Assembly: GCA_023419095.1 (NCBI GenBank)
Contig: JAEZYN010000017.1
Span: forward strand, 1 to 47,700
DNA length: 47,700 nt
From: Bacteroidota bacterium
Lineage (GTDB): Bacteria > Bacteroidota > Bacteroidia > Flavobacteriales > Weeksellaceae
Direction of reading: 5' to 3'
Positions 7,709-16,125 of the stretch are shown here, in pieces (position 1 is the stretch's first letter; every line of letters starts with the position of its first letter). Under the pieces are notes generated by a model. It was not told the origin of the DNA and did not search any database. It saw only the letters and a program-made list of their open reading frames with translations. Both the position numbers and the translations under genes were made by a program.

Positions 7709-9472
7709 ATGTCAGATATAATTAAACTTTTGCCCGATCACGTTGCGAACCAGATTGCCGCCGGCGAAGTGGTGCAGCGGCCTGCGTCCATTGTGAAAGA
7801 ACTGATGGAAAACGCCATCGATGCGCATGCGACGAAGATTGAGCTCATCATTCGCGATGCCGGCAAAAATCTGATTCAGGTAGTAGACAATGGCAGCGGG
7901 ATGAGCGATACTGACGCGCGGCTGGCATTTGAACGTCATGCGACCTCAAAAATTCACTGTACCGAGGATATTTTCCGTATTTCTACAAAAGGTTTCCGTG
8001 GCGAAGCTTTGGCTTCCATAGCAGCAGTAGCACAGGTGGAACTCCGCACCAAAACCGCAGAATCACTTACCGGCACCAATATCTATATTGAAGGCGGTGG
8101 ATTTCAGTTTCAGGAACCGATACAGACAGCGGTGGGTTCTAATTTTTTAGTTAAAAACCTTTTCTACAATGTGCCGGCAAGGCGCAAGTTCCTTAAAAAT
8201 AACAATGTAGAATTCCGTCATATTATAGATGAATTTCAGCGGGTTGCGCTCGCGCATGAGAATGTAGATTTCGAACTTTTTCATAATGATGACCTGATTT
8301 TCAGATTACGGAAATCGGGGTTGCTGCAGCGCATCGTCGAGATTTTCGGGCGCAAACTTCATCCGCTTCTGGTGCCGATCAAAGAAGATTTAGGCTGGGT
8401 TAAACTCAGCGGTTTTGCGGCAAAGCCTGAAGGCGCAAAAAAGGTGCGTGGCGAGCAGTTTTTCTTTGTGAATGGTCGCTATTTCCGCAGTCCGTATTTC
8501 AATAAAGCTGTGCAGGAAGCCTTCGAAGGACTTCTGTTGCCGGGTTATATTCCAACCTTTTTCCTTTTTCTGGAACTCGATCCGGAGAAGGTGGATGTAA
8601 ATATCCACCCGCAAAAAACAGAAGTGAAATTTGAGGACGAAAATCTGATCTTCGCTCTGCTGCGTTCCACCATTAAAAAAGCATTAGGAATATATAATGT
8701 GGCGCCAAGCCTGGATTTTGAAAAAGATGTCAGCCTTGAAGCGTTTGTTCAGCAGATAAATGGCGGTGGCGGCATATTCCGCACACCCGAAATCACTGTG
8801 GACAGAGATTACAATCCTTTCCTCGAAGAGCGCGTTGCGCCCGGCGGACAGGCCGCCATGCTGGAAATGTACCAGCCGACTGCCTCAGCAGAACCCTCAA
8901 AAATCAATCTTTTTGAAGAGGAAGATTTTGATGAAGACCTGATGCGTTTACCCAATGGTTACTGGCTTTACAACAAGAACGGAAAAACACTCATGCTCGA
9001 TCTGGGCAGGATGCACCGACTTGTGGTTTCAGAGCGTAACCAGAAATCAACCAAAAACATTGAGCAGCACACATTGCTCTTTTCGCTGGAATATCACATG
9101 AATGAAACCGAAAAAAACAAGTTTCGTTCGATAAAGAAATTTTTGCCTGCATTGGGTTTTGAAATGATAATTGCCAATGACAATGTGCTACGGATAGATG
9201 CCGTGCCGGAAGGTCTGAAGGAATCGCAGGTAATGAAGTTCATGGAGCAGCTTTTTGAAATCCTGGAGTACAGAACGGAGGATGAATTTATGCATTTCTA
9301 TCAAAACCAATGGATTAAGATCCAAAGCAAATCCCGTTTCGATTTTCTGTACAAAGCAGATGCAGAACAACTCATCAAAGATTTTACAGCGCTGGGTTTC
9401 CCAGAATATCTGCCTTCCGGAAAACGCTGCTATTTTGAACTTCCGCTCGATGAACTTAAAAATAAATTTTAA
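7709..9472 (+). CDS. mutL: DNA mismatch repair protein MutL
   Basis: MutL couples MutS mismatch recognition to strand removal. The N-terminal GHKL ATPase is intact: ENAIDAHA at 34-41, DNGSGM at 60-65 and KGFRGEALAS at 94-103, followed by the transducer domain with VDVNIHPQKTEVKF. The 587-residue length is normal. The C-terminal dimerisation domain is unusual: where endonuclease-type MutL proteins carry DQHA(X)2E(X)4E, this one reads DLGRMHRLVVSE at 431-442. The terminal zinc-site motif CPHGRP corresponds to LPSGKR near 568-573. So it may lack nicking activity, though an alignment is needed. It heads an operon with the rhomboid gene starting 5 bp after its stop. Confidence 0.96.
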   Translation: MSDIIKLLPDHVANQIAAGEVVQRPASIVKELMENAIDAHATKIELIIRDAGKNLIQVVDNGSGMSDTDARLAFERHATSKIHCTEDIFRISTKGFRGEALASIAAVAQVELRTKTAESLTGTNIYIEGGGFQFQEPIQTAVGSNFLVKNLFYNVPARRKFLKNNNVEFRHIIDEFQRVALAHENVDFELFHNDDLIFRLRKSGLLQRIVEIFGRKLHPLLVPIKEDLGWVKLSGFAAKPEGAKKVRGEQFFFVNGRYFRSPYFNKAVQEAFEGLLLPGYIPTFFLFLELDPEKVDVNIHPQKTEVKFEDENLIFALLRSTIKKALGIYNVAPSLDFEKDVSLEAFVQQINGGGGIFRTPEITVDRDYNPFLEERVAPGGQAAMLEMYQPTASAEPSKINLFEEEDFDEDLMRLPNGYWLYNKNGKTLMLDLGRMHRLVVSERNQKSTKNIEQHTLLFSLEYHMNETEKNKFRSIKKFLPALGFEMIIANDNVLRIDAVPEGLKESQVMKFMEQLFEILEYRTEDEFMHFYQNQWIKIQSKSRFDFLYKADAEQLIKDFTALGFPEYLPSGKRCYFELPLDELKNKF

Positions 9473-9477
9473 AACAA

Positions 9478-10209
9478 ATGTTCAATACCATACCGCCGCT
9501 TACGCGAAATATCATCATTCTTAATGTAGTGGTTTTTCTGCTCGTTCAGTTGCTGCGCAACGACCAACTGACAATGAATCTGGCGGCTTTTTATCCCTTT
9601 TCGCCGTATTTCCATTCCTGGCAAATTATTACACACATGTTTATGCACGGGAGTTTTATTCATATTTTATTTAATATGATGACACTTTATAGCTTCGGAC
9701 CCGTGCTGGAACAGGTTTTGGGCGACAAAAAATATTTGCTGCTATATTTTCTGAGCGGCTTAGGCGCTTTTTTCCTGTTTAACCTGTGGAATTTTATAGA
9801 GATTGAACAGATCAAGTCAGCGCTCACGGCATTTGGTTTCGATCTGGATGGTTTCCTGGCTGGTGAAAGTGTTTCTTTCCCCGGAAATGCAACTGCAGTT
9901 GCCGAACAGCAGCAACTCGTAAATTCACTAAGAAATATCATCACAATCCCGATGGTTGGCGCTTCAGGTGCGATTTTCGGTGTTATCGCAGCTTTTGCTA
10001 CCCTTTATCCGGACGCCAAAATCGGGCTGATGTTTATTCCGGTTCCTATTAAAGTTAAATATTTGATGCCCATTGTCATCATTGTTTCCATCTACCTGGG
10101 AGTTTCAGGTAATGTGGGTGGAATCGCGCATCTGGCGCACGTTGGTGGCGCGCTGGTAGGATTTATCTTAGCACGCATCTGGCGAAAGCATCTGTACAGG
10201 TTCAATTAA
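9478..10209 (+). CDS. Rhomboid family intramembrane serine protease
   Basis: The 243-residue membrane protein has six to seven hydrophobic helices. The catalytic serine lies in GASGAIFG (Ser163) and the paired histidine is His221 in the HLAHVGG helix. An HGSFIHILFNM segment at 57-67 corresponds to the conserved HxxxN region of bacterial rhomboids. Rhomboids cleave transmembrane helices of substrate proteins inside the inner membrane; no substrate can be named here. A roughly 50-residue insertion at about 108-158, rich in Gln and Ala, separates two core helices and is longer than in GlpG. It sits 5 bp after mutL and 9 bp before the phosphodiesterase gene, so one transcript is likely. Confidence 0.92.
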   Translation: MFNTIPPLTRNIIILNVVVFLLVQLLRNDQLTMNLAAFYPFSPYFHSWQIITHMFMHGSFIHILFNMMTLYSFGPVLEQVLGDKKYLLLYFLSGLGAFFLFNLWNFIEIEQIKSALTAFGFDLDGFLAGESVSFPGNATAVAEQQQLVNSLRNIITIPMVGASGAIFGVIAAFATLYPDAKIGLMFIPVPIKVKYLMPIVIIVSIYLGVSGNVGGIAHLAHVGGALVGFILARIWRKHLYRFN

Positions 10210-10218
10210 CACGAAACC

Positions 10219-11193
10219 GTGAAAATCATTCGCTCAATTTCCACGCTTGCGCACTTCTTTATCCTGGCACTGCTTGCGGGAACAACGCTGAATTCGGTTA
10301 TTGCGCCGCAGACCTTTCCATGGCTTAATGTACTTTCGCTCACTTTTCCGGCGCTGATGATTTTAAACATAATTTTAATCATCATCTGGATTATCATGCG
10401 GAAAAAGCGCGCGATTTTGTTTTTGGTGCTGACACTTTTAATGATAAATCCGATTCGGCGATGGGTGAACTATAGTCCTGAAAATGCAGAAAAAGCCAAT
10501 CTAAAGGTTTTGACGATGAATATTAAAGGCGGTACCTACGGCCGGCCGTCCATTTACCGGTACATAGAGGATTCAAGGGCGCAAGTCGCTATGGCACAGG
10601 AGCATTTAGGGCTTTTTGACGTCCCTGGCTACCGCTATAAAAGCAATTTCGATTTGCTGGCACTAAATTCAAAAACAGAAATCATCCATCAGGAAAAAAT
10701 TGCGACCTCTGAAAATGGCGAAGCTTTTTTTGCAGATATTAAGATTGAAGGAAAAATAATTCGCTTTATCAATGTATACTTAAATCCGTTTTCTTTTAAT
10801 AAAAGTAAAGTGAAACCTGCGGAAGATTATAATACAAACATTCAGAAACTACGCTATATTGGCAAAACTCTGATTCCGACCTTCAAGGCGCATCAGCGTG
10901 AAATTGAAGTCATTAAAAAAACCATTAAAGATTCGCCGTACCCCGTCATTTTAGCCGGTGATTTCAATGCGGTACCGAATTCTTACGAATACTACCAGCT
11001 TTCTGAAGGTTTAAAAGACGTTTTTGTGGAAGTAGGCCGCGGTAATGCGACCAGTTTCCATGATTACAAAGTGCCCATCCGTATTGATTTTGTGTTCTGT
11101 TCACCCGAAATCATACCCATATCGTATGGTGTAGACCGACACAAAAAAATGTCAGATCATTACCCCGTGATTGCCGAATTTAAAATAAAATAA
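10219..11193 (+). CDS. Membrane-anchored endonuclease/exonuclease/phosphatase family protein
   Basis: The 324-residue protein has about three N-terminal membrane helices (residues 8-90), then an EEP-fold catalytic domain. Readable motifs are VLTMNIKGG near the first metal-binding strand, AQEHLG (Glu ligand), ILAGDFNAVPNSYEY, RIDFVFCS and the C-terminal SDHYPV. These match the metal-dependent phosphodiesterase fold shared by DNase I, sphingomyelinases and inositol phosphatases. The substrate cannot be decided, but the membrane anchor suggests the periplasmic face. The start codon is GTG at 10219, as no ATG is available before the first helix. It lies 9 bp after the rhomboid gene and 1 bp before the lipoprotein gene. 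Confidence 0.88.
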   Translation: MKIIRSISTLAHFFILALLAGTTLNSVIAPQTFPWLNVLSLTFPALMILNIILIIIWIIMRKKRAILFLVLTLLMINPIRRWVNYSPENAEKANLKVLTMNIKGGTYGRPSIYRYIEDSRAQVAMAQEHLGLFDVPGYRYKSNFDLLALNSKTEIIHQEKIATSENGEAFFADIKIEGKIIRFINVYLNPFSFNKSKVKPAEDYNTNIQKLRYIGKTLIPTFKAHQREIEVIKKTIKDSPYPVILAGDFNAVPNSYEYYQLSEGLKDVFVEVGRGNATSFHDYKVPIRIDFVFCSPEIIPISYGVDRHKKMSDHYPVIAEFKIK

Positions 11194-11194
11194 A

Positions 11195-11539
11195 ATGAAA
11201 AATTTATTCTTTTTGTTTTTAATAATCACCATGTCGTGCAGTGAAAAGAAGGTGGCGGAGCGTGATGCAGAACCTGAAGTTTCAGCGATTCCTCCTTACG
11301 ACACCATTCCCGTTGACTCGTTCTCAGTGGGTGCTACCTCGATTGATATCGAAGCGCAGATCCGCAGGTCAACGTTAAAATATCAGGATTCTTTAAAAAG
11401 AGCAAAAGAAGCACAGGCACAAGCTGAACAAATTAAAAAAGCCAAAGAAACTGAAGCCACATCAACAGCAAAAAAGCCGTCAGACCTAAATTCGGAATCT
11501 AAAACCGCTGCTTCACCGGAAGTTAGAATTCAGCCTTAA
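11195..11539 (+). CDS. Small lipoprotein with charged helical tail
   Basis: A 114-residue lipoprotein of no family I recognise. The signal MKNLFFLFLIITMSC ends in a lipobox with Cys15. The mature part has a Pro/Asp-rich linker, then a Lys/Glu/Ala-rich segment (about 60-95) likely to form a single helix or coiled coil, and a disordered Ser/Thr/Lys-rich end. The ATG follows the phosphodiesterase stop by one base, so the two genes are translationally coupled and probably work in the same envelope compartment. It ends the mutL operon; the next gene is convergent, 30 bp away. Confidence 0.75.
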   Translation: MKNLFFLFLIITMSCSEKKVAERDAEPEVSAIPPYDTIPVDSFSVGATSIDIEAQIRRSTLKYQDSLKRAKEAQAQAEQIKKAKETEATSTAKKPSDLNSESKTAASPEVRIQP

Positions 11540-11569
11540 TAGTTGTTTTTCAGCTAATTATGCGGCTGT

Positions 11570-12175
11570 TCATTTTGTTAAATTTTGTATCAGATCAATC
11601 GGGTAAATAAACATGTCATCAAAATCATTCATCGCATTAATGATCTGAAAATGCGAAAAATCCCGCAGGTTCTGAACGGTGATTTCGGCTTCTCTTATTT
11701 TTTTTGATTTTAAAAGATGCTGCCGCTGCACACCATTCAGCAGAAATGTGGAAGGTGTGTACCAGGTTTTCCCTTTTTTGAATAGCAGATTAGAAAACGA
11801 AGTATCGGTGATGTAGTTGTTTTTCGCGATCATAATTTCATCTGCTTTAGCCTCCTGACGCATTTTATCAAGTATCGTGCGGTCTGCAAACTTGAATGCA
11901 TAATCCAGCAGATTATTTTCTACCAGCCGCACCGAGTGCAACTCTGAGATTGCATACGGAATGAGTTGGGTTTGCACCTTCCCATCAAAATCGTACAGAA
12001 TGCGCAGCTTGAACAGACCTTCACCTTCATGTTGCAGTTCACTGTAAATTTTCGAAATGTTGATCGGGTTTTCTTTCCCGAAATGCTCAAACGTTTGATT
12101 CACACGCCGTTGGTGCAGATCGGCCAGATGAAGTTTTCGGTCTTCGACGCGGATGCTTTCAATAAATTGGGACAT
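11570..12175 (-). CDS. pabC: Aminotransferase class IV, likely aminodeoxychorismate lyase
   Basis: The 201-residue protein is a short fold-type IV PLP enzyme. Residues FKFADR, near 103-108, hold the probable PLP lysine. The later ADEIMIAKNNYITDTSFSNLLF strand and a TPSTFLLNGVQRQHLL loop match the class IV fold. It overlaps the 3' end of pabB by 17 bp and so is translationally coupled to it, which makes 4-amino-4-deoxychorismate lyase (releasing 4-aminobenzoate and pyruvate for folate synthesis) the best assignment. It is shorter than the 270 residues of E. coli PabC, as is common for flavobacterial versions. A branched-chain aminotransferase role is less likely given the context. Confidence 0.82.
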   Translation of the reverse strand: MSQFIESIRVEDRKLHLADLHQRRVNQTFEHFGKENPINISKIYSELQHEGEGLFKLRILYDFDGKVQTQLIPYAISELHSVRLVENNLLDYAFKFADRTILDKMRQEAKADEIMIAKNNYITDTSFSNLLFKKGKTWYTPSTFLLNGVQRQHLLKSKKIREAEITVQNLRDFSHFQIINAMNDFDDMFIYPIDLIQNLTK

Positions 12176-13136
12176 AAATTTTGTTTTTCATCTCATCATA
12201 TTCATCGGCCAATTTACTTAAATGTGTGATGCCGCCGCCACTTTTGAAAAACATTTTCTCACCCTTTATTTCGATGAAGCGAATCATCACGCATGAGTCG
12301 AAGTTTTTTCCGTCAAAATATCCGCAGATCCCGGTGTAGAAGCCTCTTTTATGGTTTTCTGCTTCCAGAATTATTTCTAAAGTTTTCTTTTTAGGCGCAC
12401 CCAAAATAGAGCCTGCGGGCAACAGAGTCCGCATGATACTTCCGATTTTACGCTGAAAATCGGGTTTTACTAAGCCTGAAATTTCAGAACTCATCGCGTA
12501 AAGATTTTTATTATTGGTTCTGATGAGGTCAATACGCTGAAATTCGTCCACGCACACGTCATCTGCCACCATGCTGAGGTCGTTCCGCAACAGATCGACA
12601 ACCGTGTAATGTTCGGCCTGCTCTTTTCGGTCTTTTTTCAGAAGTTCGGCAGCATTTTTAACAGAAGCGTCAATTGTGCCCTTCATCGGATGGGTTTTGA
12701 TTTTGCGCCCTTCTATCTCAACGAAGGTTTCAGGTGAAAAGAAAACGAATTTCCCGGGGTAATAAACTTTGTACTTTGCTTTCGCGCGAGAAAAAAGCTC
12801 TTGCGCAGAAAGATTGGTTTCAACCTCAGAACTGCATGTGTAATTTGCGAGATAGCTGTTGCCTTCCCTTAAATTTTTCTGAATGTGGAAAAATCCTTTC
12901 TTATAATTTTCCAGGCTTTCCGGTTTTGATTTAAAAGTAATGTTTTCCGTTTCATCGTGTTGAGAAAAGGTGCTTTTAAATAATTGAAAATCAATCATTA
13001 ACCCTGATGATGAAATTTGGTCTGAAGTAAAAATTTCGATGTTTTCTACACAAAAATCGATTAAAAAGAAAAAAGGAATCTTCTGTAGTGACAGTTGATC
13101 CATCTTTTCAAATTGTGAATGAGGGGCGGCAAACAT
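12159..13136 (-). CDS. pabB: Aminodeoxychorismate synthase component I
   Basis: The 325-residue chorismate-binding enzyme converts chorismate to 4-amino-4-deoxychorismate using ammonia from a PabA-type amidotransferase. The motif THPMKGTI carries Lys152 where PabB enzymes have the nucleophilic lysine of PIKGT; anthranilate synthase TrpE usually has Ala there, which supports PabB. PAGSILGAPK at 240-249 and the FFKSGGGI metal-site strand are also present. I start at the ATG at 13136 because SQFEKMDQL reads like the normal family N-terminus; an ATG at 13103 is the alternative. A longer frame would run back through the divergent promoter. It overlaps pabC by 17 bp. No pabA is in the window. Confidence 0.9.
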   Translation of the reverse strand: MFAAPHSQFEKMDQLSLQKIPFFFLIDFCVENIEIFTSDQISSSGLMIDFQLFKSTFSQHDETENITFKSKPESLENYKKGFFHIQKNLREGNSYLANYTCSSEVETNLSAQELFSRAKAKYKVYYPGKFVFFSPETFVEIEGRKIKTHPMKGTIDASVKNAAELLKKDRKEQAEHYTVVDLLRNDLSMVADDVCVDEFQRIDLIRTNNKNLYAMSSEISGLVKPDFQRKIGSIMRTLLPAGSILGAPKKKTLEIILEAENHKRGFYTGICGYFDGKNFDSCVMIRFIEIKGEKMFFKSGGGITHLSKLADEYDEMKNKIYVPIY

Positions 13137-13141
13137 CGGCA

Positions 13142-13170
13142 CAAAAGTAATGAAAAGGCGGTCACCACAA
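13142..13170 (-). promoter_or_regulatory. Promoter of pabB-pabC
   Basis: On the minus strand, TTG at 13170-13168, an 18-base spacer and TACTTTTG at 13149-13142 match the Bacteroidota -33/-7 promoter well. The -7 box ends only 5 bases before the ATG at 13136, so the transcript would be almost leaderless if that start is used. Confidence 0.65.
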
Positions 13171-13201
13171 AATTGCAGGGTAAATTTTATACTTAAAATC
13201 C

Positions 13202-13209
13202 TATTTTTG
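13202..13209 (+). promoter_or_regulatory. Candidate -7 box, divergent from pabB
   Basis: TATTTTTG matches TAnnTTTG and ends 3 bases before the ATG at 13213. The nearest TTG, at 13173, is 26 bases upstream, longer than the usual spacing. If used, the transcript would start at or beside the ATG. Confidence 0.4.
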
Positions 13210-13212
13210 CGC

Positions 13213-13935
13213 ATGCAAAATTCTACAAAGCCCGATAGTGGACTGTCTTTCATACTGCGTACTGCATTCAGCTACTGGAACCGCACAATACTTTATCAGC
13301 TTCTTTTCAGTTTTTGGTATTTTTTACTGCTTTTCGGAGGCTATTTTTACCTTTTGCAATATTTTGGGCTTTGGGATCTGTTTATGGAGCATAAGGATCT
13401 GGTTCAGACCGACCTTGCCGCATTTAACAAAAAAGTAGAGGAAATTTCGCGTATGCCACAGGCCCGCAATTTTGGCCTCGCATTCCTGTTTCTGATGGCA
13501 CTCATCAATCCGCTGGCTGTGGGATTATATTCAATTTATCGCAAGCTTGAGCTTAAGGAAAAGATCGGGATTAGCGACGTTTTTACGGGTTATCAAGGCG
13601 CAGGTTTTTTCCGGTTTTTCGGTTTTCATCTGTTCTGGATCATCATTTTCACGTACGCTAACGCTGTTTTCATTTTGGGCTTTGTTTGGTATCTTGTGAC
13701 GCTTTTCTGTATTCCGCTTATGTATTTCATGAATATCAGGGTGTTTGAAGGTATTGCTTTAACGTTTAAAGTACTGAAGAAAAATTTTGCGGCTGTTTTC
13801 ATATCCGTCACCGTTGCGCTACTTTTTTCACTTAGCGGATTCCTGTTGTGCGGTTTTGGCATCTTTTTCACGTTTCCGTTTATCCATGCAATGATTTATA
13901 CATTATACAGACAATATTTCAATGAGGTACGCTAA
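13213..13935 (+). CDS. Integral membrane protein, paralogue of next gene
   Basis: The 240-residue protein has about five membrane helices and no catalytic motif I recognise. The C-terminal part, from the run VFEGIALTFKVLKKNF to GFLLCGFGIFFTFPF, closely parallels the neighbour at 14003-14734 (GLLLCIIGIVATLPF), so the two are tandem paralogues. Flavobacterial proteins of this kind are sometimes misnamed as beta-carotene monooxygenases; nothing here supports that. I use the ATG at 13213 because upstream codons run through the intergenic promoter region. It appears divergently transcribed from pabB. Confidence 0.78.
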   Translation: MQNSTKPDSGLSFILRTAFSYWNRTILYQLLFSFWYFLLLFGGYFYLLQYFGLWDLFMEHKDLVQTDLAAFNKKVEEISRMPQARNFGLAFLFLMALINPLAVGLYSIYRKLELKEKIGISDVFTGYQGAGFFRFFGFHLFWIIIFTYANAVFILGFVWYLVTLFCIPLMYFMNIRVFEGIALTFKVLKKNFAAVFISVTVALLFSLSGFLLCGFGIFFTFPFIHAMIYTLYRQYFNEVR

Positions 13936-13971
13936 TTTTTATTTTTAAATGTGAAATTCTTGTTTTTATCA

Positions 13972-13979
13972 TAAATTTG
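13972..13979 (+). promoter_or_regulatory. Candidate -7 box TAAATTTG
   Basis: TAAATTTG matches the consensus and lies 23 bases before the ATG of the second membrane paralogue. No well-spaced -33 TTG is visible. Confidence 0.45.
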
Positions 13980-14002
13980 AGTCACATTAAAAAAATAATC
14001 TT

Positions 14003-14734
14003 ATGAGTACATTTCAAGAATTTAGCGAAACCAACCGTCCAAAGAACTGGAGCGATATCATTTCTCATGCTTTTGATCTTTACAAGGGAATTTTTCTGTA
14101 CGGTATTCTGGCGATGGTAATATATTTCGGAGTTTCTATGCTGTTGCAGCCGCTGACGGGTTTCAGCTCGCAAACTCTTTCAGACGAAATTATCGGTGCG
14201 GACGGCGATTTTGGCGATATCGATGTGTGGGCAGTTCCCGGTTTCAGGCTGTACTATGGCCTTTCCGGAATCATGAGTCTTTTGCTTGCACCTTTATATG
14301 TAGGCGTGCTGTACGTGGCCAACCGATATCATTTTCAGCAGCCGTTGCGTGTCAGCGATTTATTTATTGGTTACCGCCAGAATTTTGTGAATATAGTGGT
14401 TTACACGCTGGTAAGTTCTATTGCTATCGGTATTGCATTTTTTCTGTGCTTTCTGCCGGCGTTGTTCGTTATGCCTTTGTTCCTGCTTGGTTACCCAATC
14501 CTGTTGTTTGAAAATGCCAGTTTTACGGATGCTGTGAGTAAATCATTCCGAATAGCCACAAACAATTACGGTACATTTTTGCTCGTCTCCATCGTAGGAT
14601 CACTTATCAGCATTGCCGGTCTTTTGCTGTGCATAATTGGTATTGTAGCTACCTTACCTTTTTACATGGTACTGATGTATGCAGCTTACTGTGCATTCTG
14701 CGGCGCTCCGCGTCAGGTTGATTTTAATGCGTAA
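14003..14734 (+). CDS. Integral membrane protein, paralogue of previous gene
   Basis: The 243-residue protein has an N-terminal cytoplasmic helix (FSETNRPKNWSDIISHAFDLYKG is its extent) and about five to six membrane segments. An SDLFIGYRQNF segment and the C-terminal helix pair GLLLCIIGIVATLPF resemble the preceding gene product, which has SDVFTGYQGAGFF and GFLLCGFGIFFTFPF. No metal or active-site motif is visible, so the function is open; the architecture resembles small membrane scaffold families. It is 67 bp downstream of its paralogue, with its own promoter-like box, and 51 bp upstream of the AI-2E family gene. Confidence 0.78.
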   Translation: MSTFQEFSETNRPKNWSDIISHAFDLYKGIFLYGILAMVIYFGVSMLLQPLTGFSSQTLSDEIIGADGDFGDIDVWAVPGFRLYYGLSGIMSLLLAPLYVGVLYVANRYHFQQPLRVSDLFIGYRQNFVNIVVYTLVSSIAIGIAFFLCFLPALFVMPLFLLGYPILLFENASFTDAVSKSFRIATNNYGTFLLVSIVGSLISIAGLLLCIIGIVATLPFYMVLMYAAYCAFCGAPRQVDFNA

Positions 14735-14785
14735 TGAATTGGCTTCATTTTTTCATTAAAATTTTCAATTAAACAAAACAAACTA

Positions 14786-15868
14786 ATGCCAAACAAAAAA
14801 GAACAGATCAGCGAAGTAAAAATTAAACAGATATTCTTGCTCGCTGTGATCCTGACACTGGCAGGACTGATCTGTTTTAATCTTTCGCTGTTTATCCCGT
14901 CGCTGTTGGGAGCCATCACTTTATATATCATTTCGCGAAAATACAACCTGTATCTGCAGGAAGAACGGCAGTGGAAGCCATGGCAGGCGTCTACGGTCAT
15001 TATTTTGGCGACTTTGGTCATTCTTATCCTGCCAGTGTATTTTATCGCTGACCTGCTGATAGAGAAATTGGGCAATGCATCGGCGTATATGCAAAAATTT
15101 AATGTTTTCGTTGATAAAATTCATGATTACGTGTATGCGAAGACGAAAGTTGATCTGTTAAGCAAAGAGAATCTGAACAAGCTGAAAGATTCTGTGGGAA
15201 GATATTCCACCTCAGCACTCAGCGGTACATTCAATACACTTACGGTCGTGTTGTCAATGTACTTTATTCTTTATTTCATGCTCGAAAAGCCGCGGTTTTT
15301 TGAGAAGCTGGTTCAAAGCTCTGCACCGCTGAAAAAATCGAACATCAATCTTTTAGGTGACAAGTTCCGCAAGATGGTTATTGCAAACGCAATTGGGATT
15401 CCGGTAGTTGCGCTCGGGCAGGGTATTGTGGCCCTGATCGGCTATTTTATTTTTGATGCGCCGAGTCCTGTCCTGCTGTTCGCACTTACTGCCGTCACCT
15501 CCATGATACCGATCGTAGGTGGCGCGATAGTTTTTGTGCCGGTTTGTATTTTTATGATCGCTGAGGGCAATTTAGGTCAGGGATTGGGTCTGGCAGCCTA
15601 CTGTCTGATTGCAGTGGGTCTTACCGATAACCTGCTTCGTTTTACCCTGCTTAAAAGACTTGAGAACATTCATCCGCTGAATACGGTATTCGGAATCATC
15701 GCGGGAATGAATATCTTTGGTTTTATGGGTTTAATTTTTGGGCCGATCATGGTTTCAATTACGGTAATGCTGATTCAGGTGTACCGCGATGAGTTTTCGG
15801 ATGATGACAATGAAATTATACTGCCTGAACCGAAAGAAATAGAGGAAAAAATTGACCTGACTATTTGA
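14786..15868 (+). CDS. AI-2E family transporter
   Basis: The 360-residue protein has the hallmark layout of the AI-2E/PerM family: two N-terminal helices, one more near 75, a central amphipathic region at about 90-140, then four to five helices. The segment ITAVTSMIPIVGGAIVFVPV (about residue 235) corresponds to the conserved PxxG region, and GLIFGPIMVSI near the end is typical. Despite the name, members are a mixed set that includes Na+/H+ antiporters; autoinducer-2 export is not implied here. The stop codon overlaps the ATG of the DUF3820 gene (TGATG), indicating translational coupling. Confidence 0.9.
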   Translation: MPNKKEQISEVKIKQIFLLAVILTLAGLICFNLSLFIPSLLGAITLYIISRKYNLYLQEERQWKPWQASTVIILATLVILILPVYFIADLLIEKLGNASAYMQKFNVFVDKIHDYVYAKTKVDLLSKENLNKLKDSVGRYSTSALSGTFNTLTVVLSMYFILYFMLEKPRFFEKLVQSSAPLKKSNINLLGDKFRKMVIANAIGIPVVALGQGIVALIGYFIFDAPSPVLLFALTAVTSMIPIVGGAIVFVPVCIFMIAEGNLGQGLGLAAYCLIAVGLTDNLLRFTLLKRLENIHPLNTVFGIIAGMNIFGFMGLIFGPIMVSITVMLIQVYRDEFSDDDNEIILPEPKEIEEKIDLTI

Positions 15869-16101
15869 TGATGGAAATGATGAATGCACAGATTCTTGAA
15901 GAGATCTGCATAGAGAAAATGCCTTTTGGCAAGTACAAAAATGTTGTTATTGCTGACATTCCGGTTCACTATCTTGAATGGCTGCAACGCCAGGGTATGC
16001 CGAAAGGAAAGCTGGGTATGCAGCTAAGCACGATTTATGAAATTAAAATTAATGGTCTGACAGAACTGCTCATCCCAATCAGAAAGAATGTACGCAGATA
16101 A
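15868..16101 (+). CDS. DUF3820 family protein
   Basis: A 77-residue protein that is nearly all DUF3820. The motif MPFGKYKN is followed by IPVHYLEWLQRQGMPKGKLG and IYEIKINGL, the conserved skeleton of this family, sometimes named putative quorum-sensing-regulated virulence factor without firm evidence. I start at the ATG overlapping the preceding stop (TGATG), rejecting the TTG one codon earlier. Several further in-frame ATGs (15871, 15877, 15880) could also serve. It is cytoplasmic and probably co-transcribed with the AI-2E family gene; a strong hairpin follows. Confidence 0.85.
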   Translation: MMEMMNAQILEEICIEKMPFGKYKNVVIADIPVHYLEWLQRQGMPKGKLGMQLSTIYEIKINGLTELLIPIRKNVRR

Positions 16102-16125
16102 AATTGTTTTCACATTCAGAATAAA

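Noticed and set aside
13137..13253. Upstream extension of PabB
   Set aside because: Added residues have no match to the family, run through the divergent promoter and overlap the other gene's start.
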